A stretch of DNA of 45,160 nt from a virus. Where the stretch lies: positions 1 to 45,160 of the IMG/VR virus record IMGVR_UViG_3300013110_000446. One strand, written 5' to 3'. Position numbers and translations under genes: made by a program. The notes under the pieces were generated by a model. It was given only the letters and a program-made list of their open reading frames with translations, ran no database searches and was not told the origin of the DNA. The stretch's first letter is position 1, and every line of letters starts with the position of its first letter. Below are positions 8,219 to 14,736 of the stretch, one piece after another.

Positions 8219-8871
8219 ATTGTTTTTAACCATTCTTGTAATGGCTTTGATACTAGTTCTCCTATCGCTTTGTTACCTTCTAACGTAGGATGTCCTATAA
8301 TTTGTCCGCCTTGTTGCCACGGGCCTAGTTCCATATACATTTCATTATGGTAGTTTGGATTTTTATATATTACTTCGTCTATAGAAGGCTTCACTTCTAA
8401 TACAGTTGTATTACCATAATTAAATTGTTTTGTATCTCGTCTGCAATGAAACATTGCACATGGCTTATTAATAGAACTAATATAAGCAACCGCAAAACGA
8501 CTAAAGGATAATTGGTTATCTGTTGTTTCTTTTTCGCTTCTAATGCTTATTGTTTTACAACTATCTTTTAACGTATAATGGTCTATATCATTTGCTTTAA
8601 TGAAATCAAAATCATCATTATTAGTAAGCAAAAATCTAGGTTCAAATGATTCTTGTAGTAATATATAATCAAATTTAGATATGTCTATTTTATCTAGTAA
8701 TGTTGCATAATTTAAATACCCGCCTCCAGGAAACGAATACACTACAAGATTAGATATTCCTAAAAAATTATACCAACCTATTTGATTCTCTACAACTTCG
8801 CCTAAAGGATTTGACGGATCTAATTTATGTGTTCCGGCTGATATACTACAACCTAATATTAATCCCCTCAT
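8215..8871 (-). CDS. SGNH/GDSL-like hydrolase
   Basis: A 218-residue protein with a block-I-like GCSISAG (7-13, candidate nucleophile Ser9), a glycine-rich FPGGGYLN (47-54) and a block-V-like GHPTLEGN (193-200, candidate catalytic His194). The Asp usually three residues before that His is not obvious, so activity is uncertain. The fold would suit an esterase or carbohydrate deacetylase. A second protein of this type is encoded at 27620-28420. It overlaps both neighbours by 4 bases and lies in a surface-sugar-like group with the GT2 and GT9-type proteins. Confidence 0.62.
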   Translation of the reverse strand: MRGLILGCSISAGTHKLDPSNPLGEVVENQIGWYNFLGISNLVVYSFPGGGYLNYATLLDKIDISKFDYILLQESFEPRFLLTNNDDFDFIKANDIDHYTLKDSCKTISIRSEKETTDNQLSFSRFAVAYISSINKPCAMFHCRRDTKQFNYGNTTVLEVKPSIDEVIYKNPNYHNEMYMELGPWQQGGQIIGHPTLEGNKAIGELVSKPLQEWLKTI

Positions 8872-9083
8872 ATACCACTAACTCTCTCCTCATCATCTAT
8901 AATACTATTGGGCTTAATTTCTACATTTTTTGTTTGGCCACAATGCATACAATGTACTTTTTCGTCAGATGAAAGGGTCAAATTATAATTAGTTAATTTA
9001 GTAGGAGATACAGCATAACTCCACCATAAATGACATAGATCGCATTCGAAATGATATATTATTTCTGCCGTATATCTGTGCAT
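8868..9083 (-). CDS. small zinc-ribbon protein
   Basis: A 71-residue protein with two Cys pairs, CDLC (14-17) and CMHC (45-48), spaced like a zinc ribbon with an aromatic strand between. It could be a nucleic-acid or protein contact module. It overlaps the SGNH gene by 4 bases. The family is not recognised. Confidence 0.68.
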   Translation of the reverse strand: MHRYTAEIIYHFECDLCHLWWSYAVSPTKLTNYNLTLSSDEKVHCMHCGQTKNVEIKPNSIIDDEERVSGI

Positions 9084-9093
9084 ATTATTTTTA

Positions 9094-9537
9094 TTAAGTA
9101 CAATATTCTCGTCCTGTAAATAACTCTTCAGGATTAACCATTGTTTTGATTTCTAATATATTGCCGTTTGGATCTTCTATAAACATTGTTTCTTGTTCTA
9201 AAATTTTTCCTTTAAATCTTACAAAAGGTTCTTCGACAAATTTTATATTATTGTTTATTAATTTTTCTTTTAATGACTTAAATACATCTGGATCAAGATG
9301 TACACCAAAATGCGGTACTTGCACCCTACCCATATCAACATTGTGCCCTTCATTTTTTGGTTCGCCTCCGCACGAGGCATGTAATGTAAGCTCATTACCC
9401 CAAAAATTTATATCGCACCATGAATCAGGTGGTTTAATTTCTGAATTACCTTTTGTGCATCCTAGCACATTACAATAAAAATCAATTGCTGTATCTAAGT
9501 CACCTGCAAGAATTGCTAAGTGAAAAGTGTTTGCCAT
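9094..9537 (-). CDS. VOC (glyoxalase/dioxygenase fold) family protein
   Basis: A 147-residue protein made of two beta-alpha-beta-beta-beta repeats. The start HLAILAGDLDTAIDFYCNVL (6-25) is the classic VOC N-terminus. PHFGVHL (75-81) begins the second repeat and DPNGNILEI (122-130) ends it. Candidate metal ligands are His6, His76 and Glu129. VOC proteins include glyoxalase I, ring-cleaving dioxygenases and antibiotic-binding proteins, and the substrate cannot be told from sequence. It is a single-gene unit with a 67-base leader holding an ATAAATA-type box. Confidence 0.82.
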   Translation of the reverse strand: MANTFHLAILAGDLDTAIDFYCNVLGCTKGNSEIKPPDSWCDINFWGNELTLHASCGGEPKNEGHNVDMGRVQVPHFGVHLDPDVFKSLKEKLINNNIKFVEEPFVRFKGKILEQETMFIEDPNGNILEIKTMVNPEELFTGREYCT

Positions 9538-9601
9538 TTTATATTACCGCTACTTTGCCCTCTATCACTATCCTAATAGGCTTGTGTAGTGGCTTCAACT
9601 A

Positions 9602-9609
9602 TATTTATT
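9602..9609 (-). promoter_or_regulatory. T4-late-promoter-like box before VOC gene
   Basis: Minus-strand AATAAATA, 65 bases before the VOC start, at the 3' end of the amino-acid-binding protein gene. It is one mismatch from TATAAATA. The 9538-9604 leader contains no other clear signal. Confidence 0.3.
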
Positions 9610-10804
9610 TTAATGGCGGGGCGTATAACAATCCCCCTTTATTATACAATCTATTTAAACCTCTGTCAAGGCCTAATCTTGTTTCTTTACCTAAATACAT
9701 TTCAAATATTTCTCTATAATTTCCTATAATAGAAATAATGTCAAAGGCAAAGGTGTTACTAATACCTAATTTTTCACCTAGATTGCCTTGCTCGCCCATA
9801 AACATTTGAACCAACGGATCTTTATGATTAGTAAAATCATCTATGTTAACTTGGTCTATACCAAACTCTTCTGCAAGAAATAAAACATATATTGCCCATC
9901 TAGCAATATCTGAAAACTGCTGGTCGCCATATTTTATTGCTGGACTTAACGGTTCCTTTGATATAACTTCAGGTAAAATAACATGAGCAGTAGGATTAGA
10001 AAATATAGATTTTTTACCCGCTAGTGCTGAACGATCAGAACCAAACATATCACACTCACCATCCATATAAGCATCTGGTGCAGATTCACCTACTTTTAGT
10101 GGTACAGGGATAAAGTCTACATCCCAGAGCTCAAAGAAATCTTTGATATTTTGTGCGGCAGTAGATTCTTCATTATAACATACCCTTGCTCCGGTTAAAT
10201 CCTTTGCACTTTTAACACCTAAACTTTTGCGTACAATAAACCCTTGCCCATCATAATATGTTGTAGGTAAAAATTCTATACGCCATTTTACATCACGTGA
10301 ATATGTCCATGTTGTTGTAGCACTAATAACATCTACAGTACCATCAAATAAATATTCAAATCTAGTTTTACCGTCAACTTCAACGGTTTTCATTACCCAA
10401 TCTTCGCCCATAACTGCAATAGCAATTGCGGTACAAATATCTACATCAAATCCTTCCCAATGGGCTGTTCCAAAACTTTGACTAAATCCAGGTTTATCGT
10501 TATACGAACCACATATCATATATCCCCGATCTCGAATACGTTTTACTGTTTGTCCGAATGTAGGTTTGTATTCCTCACCTAGTTTATAAGGAGGAGGCTC
10601 ATGTTTAGCATGTTTCTTTTTTAATGCCTCAAGTTCTTTTTTTACTCCTTCAAATTTATCTCTATAGTAATTAACATTAGATGCTTTTTCAGGAGGATAG
10701 CCGGCTATTTCGTCAGCAGGATTGCCTGCACTAGAAGGTACTCCGATGCCTAGTAGTACGCAAATACTAATTGTTGTAAAAATCTTCCTATAGGTTTCCC
10801 ACAT
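9605..10804 (-). CDS. aapJ: general L-amino-acid ABC transporter substrate-binding protein (AapJ/BztA-like)
   Basis: An exported periplasmic binding protein of 399 residues. A signal peptide (about 1-26, hydrophobic TTISICVLLGIGVPSSA, cleavage near Ala26-Gly27) is followed by an unusual insert with a short Lys/Glu coiled segment (about 47-70). The binding domain then starts near VKRIRDRGYMICGS (87-100). It carries AapJ hallmarks: GFDVDICTAIA, TTWTYSRDV, YYDGQGF(I)VRKSLGV, ILPEVISKEPL and the terminal GLNRLYNKGGLLYAPPLK. No permease or ATPase genes are near, so it must work with host AapQMP, or bind ligand alone. Its start overlaps the stop of the cytochrome-like gene by one base. An amino-acid SBP is unusual cargo for a phage. 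Confidence 0.92.
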   Translation of the reverse strand: MWETYRKIFTTISICVLLGIGVPSSAGNPADEIAGYPPEKASNVNYYRDKFEGVKKELEALKKKHAKHEPPPYKLGEEYKPTFGQTVKRIRDRGYMICGSYNDKPGFSQSFGTAHWEGFDVDICTAIAIAVMGEDWVMKTVEVDGKTRFEYLFDGTVDVISATTTWTYSRDVKWRIEFLPTTYYDGQGFIVRKSLGVKSAKDLTGARVCYNEESTAAQNIKDFFELWDVDFIPVPLKVGESAPDAYMDGECDMFGSDRSALAGKKSIFSNPTAHVILPEVISKEPLSPAIKYGDQQFSDIARWAIYVLFLAEEFGIDQVNIDDFTNHKDPLVQMFMGEQGNLGEKLGISNTFAFDIISIIGNYREIFEMYLGKETRLGLDRGLNRLYNKGGLLYAPPLK

Positions 10805-11271
10805 TACTTCAACGTCCTATATATTTCCATCAGCTCAGTGTCGGATATAGGAGTTGCCATTGTGTAATATTTTTGGTGTCCGACAGACATAAAACCTTTT
10901 AAGTCTGCGAAACTTGGATATGTACTTTGCAAACCGGAAATTAAATGGTCAGGATCTAAATGACATTCAGCACATTCGTTACCTTTTGACATAACTCTAG
11001 TGGCCGCCTTATATCTTTCACTTTGTACTAATACTGAGTTTAAATCTTTTTCAATCCAGTCGACTTTTTCTTGCATGTCGGGAATAATGAAAAATATTAA
11101 CCATGCTAATAAAGCAATAATAATATAATCTAAAGTTTTAATGCCTTTGACTGATTCAAAGGTTTCACTCTCAATTTGCTTTACAGGTTCAAATTTCACT
11201 TCTTCTTCGCCATTTGTAGTTACCGTCGTCTGAACAGTATCTTTTGTAGTTTTAGTTTTTTGTTCTGCCAT
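10804..11271 (-). CDS. membrane-anchored c-type cytochrome-like protein
   Basis: A 155-residue protein. A charged, Thr/Glu-rich cytoplasmic N-terminus (1-45) is followed by one membrane helix (about 48-64, YIIIALLAWLIFFIIP), then a periplasmic part with a single heme-binding CxxCH motif, CAECH (100-104). Met138 or Met128 could be the distal ligand. The heme domain is short (about 60 residues), near the lower limit for class I cytochrome c. Heme would have to be attached by the host Ccm system. The adjacent genes are an exported amino-acid-binding protein and a small membrane protein. The electron-transfer partner is unknown. Confidence 0.75.
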   Translation of the reverse strand: MAEQKTKTTKDTVQTTVTTNGEEEVKFEPVKQIESETFESVKGIKTLDYIIIALLAWLIFFIIPDMQEKVDWIEKDLNSVLVQSERYKAATRVMSKGNECAECHLDPDHLISGLQSTYPSFADLKGFMSVGHQKYYTMATPISDTELMEIYRTLK

Positions 11272-11287
11272 GTTAACCTAACTTAAT

Positions 11288-11632
11288 TTACTTTGCTTTT
11301 CCAATCTGCGTAAGTTTTTTAGTTATTTGTTGTTGGAACCATTTAAGTACAATAGGTATACTTACATTAGATGTTAATCCAAACAAATATCCAACCGGAT
11401 ATTTATAACTTGCATAAGGTGCAAGTTGTGGAATATTTGAAAAAACAATCGATATGAGTAAATATCCTGTTACTGCCATACCAAGATTTATAAACCAGTC
11501 AAAGACAATCAAACCTCTGTGTCCTGCATATTTGTCTCTGTTATCTTGTCTGTAATTGAATAAGAATATAAATGTAGACGAAAATGCTACTACACCCATC
11601 ATTACTAATTCATCTATTGCAAATAAATCCAT
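11288..11632 (-). CDS. small three-helix membrane protein
   Basis: A 114-residue integral membrane protein with likely helices at about 7-25, 42-64 and 79-97 and a basic C-terminus (QQQITKKLTQIGKAK). An AGGAGG ribosome site stands before the ATG. The size and topology fit a holin, but the window already has a better 3TM holin at 21643-22107. A partner of the adjacent cytochrome-like protein is equally possible. The function is not assigned. Confidence 0.72.
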   Translation of the reverse strand: MDLFAIDELVMMGVVAFSSTFIFLFNYRQDNRDKYAGHRGLIVFDWFINLGMAVTGYLLISIVFSNIPQLAPYASYKYPVGYLFGLTSNVSIPIVLKWFQQQITKKLTQIGKAK

Positions 11633-11647
11633 ATAGTTCCTCCTAAA

Positions 11648-11655
11648 TATTTATC
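11648..11655 (-). promoter_or_regulatory. T4-late-promoter-like box
   Basis: Minus-strand GATAAATA directly before the AGGAGG site of the 114-residue membrane protein, overlapping the stop codon of the preceding gene. Seven of eight bases match the T4 late consensus. Confidence 0.3.
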
Positions 11656-12229
11656 TTTTATCATGGTACTTAATAGAACTATTCGGATAATATTTGTTTA
11701 TTAATTCTGTTCTTTTATTTGCAAACCCTTTGATAATACAGTTGTTTATACACCCTATCGGCAAGGTTGTTACCTTATCAAATCTATCTTCTGACCAAAG
11801 CATACAAGTTTTATATACATCCTCGGGTTTTCCTGTTATTTTCTTTTTATTAAATACACATCCATAATTTATGGTAATAGGAATATCATTAGGTGGTTCA
11901 AGAAATACAGGAAAACCTACGGTGTTATTTAAATCTACTAATGTGTCATCAGTAGCAATAACTTTAGGCTGAAAAATAACAAAAGTTTTATCTGTGGGAT
12001 GTTCGTGTACTGTAAAATATTTTTCTACGAACTTTTTAAATGATAAATTTTTAGGGAAGGGTAACTTATTTTGCTTGTATAACTTATAAATTTCTATGAC
12101 ATTTTCTAACGAGGCAGGCCCAGGGTTTGTACAACACGGATCTTTAATACATTCCTGGCAAGGTTGGTCAGTGCATTTTGTATATTTTTGTCCGTTTATT
12201 AAAAATTGTTTAAATTCATCATGTAACAT
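11651..12229 (-). CDS. cysteine-rich hypothetical protein
   Basis: A 192-residue protein with a Cys cluster near the N-terminus (TKCTDQPCQECIKDPCC, about 17-33). Further cysteines lie in TCMLW and GCINNCI near the C-terminus. This arrangement recalls metal-binding YkgJ-type domains, but the match is loose. A longer frame would extend into the tRNA-Tyr gene upstream, so I use the ATG at 12227-12229, which lies just outside the tRNA. It may bind zinc or an iron-sulfur cluster. Confidence 0.72.
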   Translation of the reverse strand: MLHDEFKQFLINGQKYTKCTDQPCQECIKDPCCTNPGPASLENVIEIYKLYKQNKLPFPKNLSFKKFVEKYFTVHEHPTDKTFVIFQPKVIATDDTLVDLNNTVGFPVFLEPPNDIPITINYGCVFNKKKITGKPEDVYKTCMLWSEDRFDKVTTLPIGCINNCIIKGFANKRTELINKYYPNSSIKYHDKR

Positions 12230-12234
12230 AAGTT

Positions 12235-12319
12235 TGGTGGGCAGGGAAGGAATTTGCACCCTCACAGCATTATGCGGCGGATTTACAGTCCGTTGAGCTC
12301 ACTCTTGCTCAGCCTACCC
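12235..12319 (-). tRNA. tRNA-Tyr (anticodon GTA), CCA encoded
   Basis: A class II tRNA with a 7-bp acceptor GGGTAGG/CCTGCCC, loop CTGTAAA giving anticodon GTA, a long variable arm (GCATAATGC region) and T-loop TGCAAAT. Discriminator A and the terminal CCA are encoded (12235-12237 on the complement). The first anticodon-stem pair is A-C. Confidence 0.92.
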
Positions 12320-12326
12320 ATGTGTT

Positions 12327-12401
12327 TGGCACGCCTGCAAGGATTTGAACCCTGACTTAGTGGTTTGGAATCACTTGTGCTACCGTTGACACTACAGACG
12401 T
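12327..12401 (-). tRNA. tRNA-Trp (anticodon CCA), CCA end encoded
   Basis: Acceptor ACGTCTG/CAGGCGT, D-stem GTGT/GCAC, anticodon loop TTCCAAA giving CCA, and T-arm CAGGG TTCAAAT CCTTG. Discriminator G is followed by an encoded CCA. One mismatch (A-C) closes the anticodon stem at the loop. It lies 7 bases upstream of tRNA-Tyr, so the two are likely processed from one transcript. Confidence 0.9.
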
Positions 12402-12550
12402 ATTGGGATAGTTATTGCAATAAAACAATACCTGTCGCCAATAGTAAATTGGTAATGTGTGTGAAACTAACATAATGATTCCTTTTTTAATGTTAATATG
12501 CTGACTACCCGCATCCTAGCACCTCCGCCACCCTCATCAGCTAAAATTAT
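12402..12550 (-). other. noncoding leader upstream of tRNA pair
   Basis: The longest gene-free stretch in the window, 149 bases. On the minus strand it holds a G-rich segment (about 12495-12545: GATGAGGGTGGCGGAGGTGC) bracketed by GCTGA and TCAGC, which could close a stem. I see no convincing promoter, terminator or ORF. It may be part of the tRNA precursor or a small RNA. Confidence 0.35.
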
Positions 12551-12622
12551 TTATGACAATACGACCCAAGTCCAGGCCCATACAAGTAATATAACTCCAA
12601 TAAAAACTGCTACTCCTGCCAT
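12551..12622 (-). CDS. 23-residue single-helix membrane peptide
   Basis: ATG at 12620-12622, preceded by AAAGAGGTAAC (a good ribosome site). It reads MAGVAVFIGVILLVWAWTWV and three more residues, almost entirely one hydrophobic helix. It overlaps the 3' end of the upstream 53-residue gene by 13 bases, in the coupled style of this region. The function is unknown. It could be membrane-acting, like other phage microproteins. Confidence 0.5.
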   Translation of the reverse strand: MAGVAVFIGVILLVWAWTWVVLS

Positions 12623-12771
12623 GTTACCTCTTTAACTGAATTAACTGAAACACCTTCGCTTAACCCTGCAAAGTAATTTGCTTGTTTAACTGCATCACTA
12701 AAATCTACGGCCTTAATAAAAGTAGTATCTATTATCGTGTCTACTAAAAATTTAATTTCGTAAAATTTCAT
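12610..12771 (-). CDS. small hypothetical protein (53 aa)
   Basis: A complete frame from ATG (12769-12771) to TAG. The ATG overlaps the preceding stop as ATGA. The product starts MKFYEIKFLVDTIID and looks like a small alpha/beta soluble protein. No family is recognised. It belongs to the microgene chain transcribed from the promoter at 13594-13622. Confidence 0.6.
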   Translation of the reverse strand: MKFYEIKFLVDTIIDTTFIKAVDFSDAVKQANYFAGLSEGVSVNSVKEVTWQE

Positions 12772-12956
12772 TTCTTTATTGAATTAATTAAGGTTTCTAA
12801 TTGTTCAACCGGAGAAAGATCAACTGGTTTTGGCACATATATTGAATTGATTAAGGTTTCTAATTGTTCCATCGGAGAAGGACCAAAACCCGACTGTGGA
12901 TGCTCCGTTCCTTGGGCGTTACCTAATTCTTGTTCTAGTTTTTTTCGTTCTTTCAT
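12768..12956 (-). CDS. small protein with internal duplication
   Basis: A 62-residue protein with a Lys/Glu-rich N-terminus (MKERKKLEQELG) followed by two copies of the motif SPxEQLETLINSI (about 27-39 and 48-60), separated by a Pro-rich linker. The duplication is visible at DNA level too. It overlaps both neighbours by 4 bases. The repeated amphipathic helix suggests a docking or oligomerisation peptide. The function is unknown. Confidence 0.65.
   Translation of the reverse strand: MKERKKLEQELGNAQGTEHPQSGFGPSPMEQLETLINSIYVPKPVDLSPVEQLETLINSIKK
12778..12884 (-). repeat. direct repeat pair within small gene
   Basis: Two 44-base direct repeats at 12778-12821 and 12841-12884 with about 37-38 identical positions. 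The repeat period is 63 bases, exactly 21 codons, so the frame is kept. It encodes the duplicated EQLETLINSI helix. Confidence 0.75.
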
Positions 12957-13174
12957 ACATCCTCCTTTGGAACTATTTGGTATCCGCCTTTGTTATAATT
13001 AATTGCTACTGTAAATCCTTCTGGTATTTTTACTTCTTTCTTTTCTTTTTTAACTCCGCCGCCTTTTCCTGCTCCTGCCATCATGCGTTCTGCAAAGTTA
13101 TCAGGTATGTCATCTAAGACAGAATGCCGAGTATATTGTAAATACCCGGCATTTTCTTTTATAATTTTATCCAT
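12953..13174 (-). CDS. small hypothetical protein (73 aa)
   Basis: A 73-residue basic protein. A helical N-terminus (MDKIIKENAGYLQYTRHSVL) is followed by a flexible Gly/Lys linker (AGAGKGGGVKKEKKEVK, about 33-49) and a beta-like C-terminus. AGGAGG lies within the overlap that starts the next gene. Unknown family. Part of the microgene chain. Confidence 0.65.
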   Translation of the reverse strand: MDKIIKENAGYLQYTRHSVLDDIPDNFAERMMAGAGKGGGVKKEKKEVKIPEGFTVAINYNKGGYQIVPKEDV

Positions 13175-13388
13175 GTAATCTATATTCTTTATCCCAGCGA
13201 GTATAATGCCTAACGTTTTGATCTAACAATCTATTACTGCGGATAATGTATGCTACATTCTTATCAAGCATCTTTCTTGTTAGTGGGGACATTTCCTTGT
13301 CTAACTTTTGAAGATGCATACATTCTGCAACTTTTTCTGCTTTTTTTTGTTGTGCCCTTACATATTGTTGGAAAGTTAAATCTGCCAT
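13167..13388 (-). CDS. small basic helical protein (73 aa)
   Basis: A 73-residue Lys/Arg-rich, mainly helical protein (MADLTFQQYVRAQQKKAEKV at the start, NRLLDQNVRHYTRWDKEYRL near the end). It has one Cys and no known motif. AAGGAGATAAC precedes the ATG. It overlaps the next gene by 8 bases. A nucleic-acid or host-protein binder is possible but unsupported. Confidence 0.65.
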   Translation of the reverse strand: MADLTFQQYVRAQQKKAEKVAECMHLQKLDKEMSPLTRKMLDKNVAYIIRSNRLLDQNVRHYTRWDKEYRLHG

Positions 13389-13389
13389 G

Positions 13390-13551
13390 TTATCTCCTTG
13401 AACCTAGGTTAACTGTTCTATACTTAACTCCGCCTAACTCTATTACTTCATCTCCGAGCGTCATTGTTGGTCTTTCTTCCTTAGTCGTTAACACCTTTTC
13501 TAAATGCTTTAATTGTTCGCCTAACCTGTCTTTGTATTCTTTCTTGGCCAT
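13390..13551 (-). CDS. small hypothetical protein (53 aa)
   Basis: ATG at 13549-13551 with an AGGAGATAGG ribosome site. The frame ends in TAA just before the next ATG. The product starts MAKKEYKDRLGEQLKHLEKV and ends VKYRTVNLGSRR. It is charged, part helix and part strand. It is the first gene after the consensus promoter at 13594-13622, so probably highly expressed early. Confidence 0.65.
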   Translation of the reverse strand: MAKKEYKDRLGEQLKHLEKVLTTKEERPTMTLGDEVIELGGVKYRTVNLGSRR

Positions 13552-13593
13552 CCTATCTCCTAGTTAATGTTAACTAATTTACTTTATGTATAT

Positions 13594-13622
13594 ATTATAC
13601 TATCTAGGATTAAAAATGTCAA
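13594..13622 (-). promoter_or_regulatory. perfect-consensus sigma-70 promoter
   Basis: Minus-strand TTGACA (13617-13622) and TATAAT (13594-13599) with a 17-base spacer: all 12 consensus bases. The -35 box overlaps the stop codon (TGA, 13619-13621) of the gene upstream. It should drive the microgene chain down to about 12.55 kb and perhaps the tRNA pair. It is typical of early phage promoters read by unmodified host polymerase. Confidence 0.88.
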
Positions 13623-13969
13623 CCTTTATATTCAATTCCTCGCCAGCCGATTTTATTTAAATCATCAGAGATGTCATCTGCGATAAGTCCTTCATTACCT
13701 GAGCAGTAATAGTCGAGATAATCTTCTCCGCTACCTCTGAGTGTTGCGACCAAATCCCCAGCATAACGCCAACTACAATGCCAAGCGTCATCTTCATTCC
13801 CATTGCCATGTAACTGACTATCGTGATACCAATTAATATTGCATAAAGCACCATAGAGTCTTGTAGCATATCCATCTTCACTCCTTATTTTATCTTTAAT
13901 AAATTGACAATCAATTAGATCTTGTTCTAGATCTTTCCTCGGACTCGTCTTAAAATTAAAATTCCTCAT
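13619..13969 (-). CDS. hypothetical protein (116 aa)
   Basis: A 116-residue acidic protein with a Trp/Cys/His-rich centre (NINWYHDSQL, DAWHCSWRYAGD). It ends KIGWRGIEYKG. I place the start at the ATG at 13967-13969 (MRNFNFKTSPRKDLEQDL), because upstream codons would run into the preceding gene. Its TGA stop lies inside the -35 box of the next promoter. The family is not recognised. Confidence 0.68.
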   Translation of the reverse strand: MRNFNFKTSPRKDLEQDLIDCQFIKDKIRSEDGYATRLYGALCNINWYHDSQLHGNGNEDDAWHCSWRYAGDLVATLRGSGEDYLDYYCSGNEGLIADDISDDLNKIGWRGIEYKG

Positions 13970-13982
13970 CTTCTTCTTCCAT

Positions 13983-14414
13983 TTAATCCCACAAATGTTC
14001 GTACCACTTAGCAAACAAATGCAATCCTTCATTTACAGTATTGTAATATTCATTCATATACTCATTATAATTTCTATCACCATCCATTGCCTCCGTTTCG
14101 TGGTCGTCCTTATGAATAATTAAACCAAATGCACGACACATCTTATCAAGGCGGGTGTTCCAAAGCTCTTCATAATATTTACTTTCTGCGTCACGATCCA
14201 AAATCTCTTCAAATGCCATTTGTCGGTCATATTCACGGTGACATCCATCTTCGTTACGATCGACATCTGGGTAACTTTGATGTTCATCTTTAAACTTGCA
14301 AAGCAACGGGTGTATAATTGTTGCCATTGTGTAATCAGCATTCCAAGTATCATAACCATCAATATGTACGTGATACGCCCTATTCTTTCTATATGGTCCG
14401 ATTTTAACTTTCAT
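13983..14414 (-). CDS. conserved-looking phage hypothetical protein (143 aa)
   Basis: Start taken as the ATG at 14412-14414, which overlaps the upstream stop as ATGA. An in-frame TTG 9 bases upstream is less likely. The 143-residue product is rich in Tyr, His, Asp and Glu, with segments YHVHIDGYDTWNADYTMATI near the start and LHLFAKWYEHLWD at the end. It is soluble and acidic. It resembles hypothetical proteins of marine T4-like phages by style only. The function is unknown. Confidence 0.7.
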   Translation of the reverse strand: MKVKIGPYRKNRAYHVHIDGYDTWNADYTMATIIHPLLCKFKDEHQSYPDVDRNEDGCHREYDRQMAFEEILDRDAESKYYEELWNTRLDKMCRAFGLIIHKDDHETEAMDGDRNYNEYMNEYYNTVNEGLHLFAKWYEHLWD

Positions 14415-14644
14415 TTTTCCCAAAACCTATTTTGAGTTTCTTCAATTGCTTCTTCTTTTGACATGCCTTCTTCTCTACATTCTTTATACAAGTAATATGG
14501 AATGTCAGTTAATTCACGTAATTTGTCTTCTACTTCTCCCCACCAGCCAATATCATCTTCTTCACCTATTCTATTTCGTTCTTCTTCTTCCATTTTTTCT
14601 TCAAAACGGAGTTCATCTAACCAATCATTACCAGGGTGGCTCAT
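14411..14644 (-). CDS. small acidic helical protein (77 aa)
   Basis: A 77-residue very acidic protein (ELRFEEKMEEEERNRIGEED, then DKLRELTDIPYYLYKECREE). It is probably all-helical. It overlaps the preceding 31-residue gene and the following gene by 4 bases each. The strong negative charge raises the possibility of a DNA-mimic or protein-binding role, which is only a guess. Confidence 0.65.
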   Translation of the reverse strand: MSHPGNDWLDELRFEEKMEEEERNRIGEEDDIGWWGEVEDKLRELTDIPYYLYKECREEGMSKEEAIEETQNRFWEK

Positions 14645-14736
14645 ACATACCTCACTTTATTAAGTTTACGATTTCGTTTACGATCATAGAGCTTCTTGTT
14701 CTTTTTAATGAACGGTCGTTGTCGTGTTATTAACAT
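14641..14736 (-). CDS. 31-residue basic microprotein
   Basis: ATG at 14734-14736 sits in the TAATG overlap with the upstream gene, and its TGA overlaps the next ATG. The product MLITRQRPFIKKNKKLYDRK continues with more Arg/Lys and is strongly basic. The seamless overlaps on both sides are the main support. The function is unknown. Confidence 0.5.
   Translation of the reverse strand: MLITRQRPFIKKNKKLYDRKRNRKLNKVRYV

Noticed and set aside
11288-11632. Calling the 114-residue membrane protein the holin
   Set aside because: The product of 21643-22107 has the clear 3TM holin signature and a late promoter. This one has only size and helix count in its favour.
12288-12514. A 38-codon minus-strand ORF starting at an ATG with AAGGA upstream and running into tRNA-Trp
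   Set aside because: Most of it overlaps the tRNA gene, whose sequence is constrained by tRNA structure. No protein feature supports it.
12500-12545. Possible hammerhead ribozyme because of CTGATGAG on the minus strand
   Set aside because: The second conserved core element (CGAAA) is not present at the right place, and only one flanking stem is visible.
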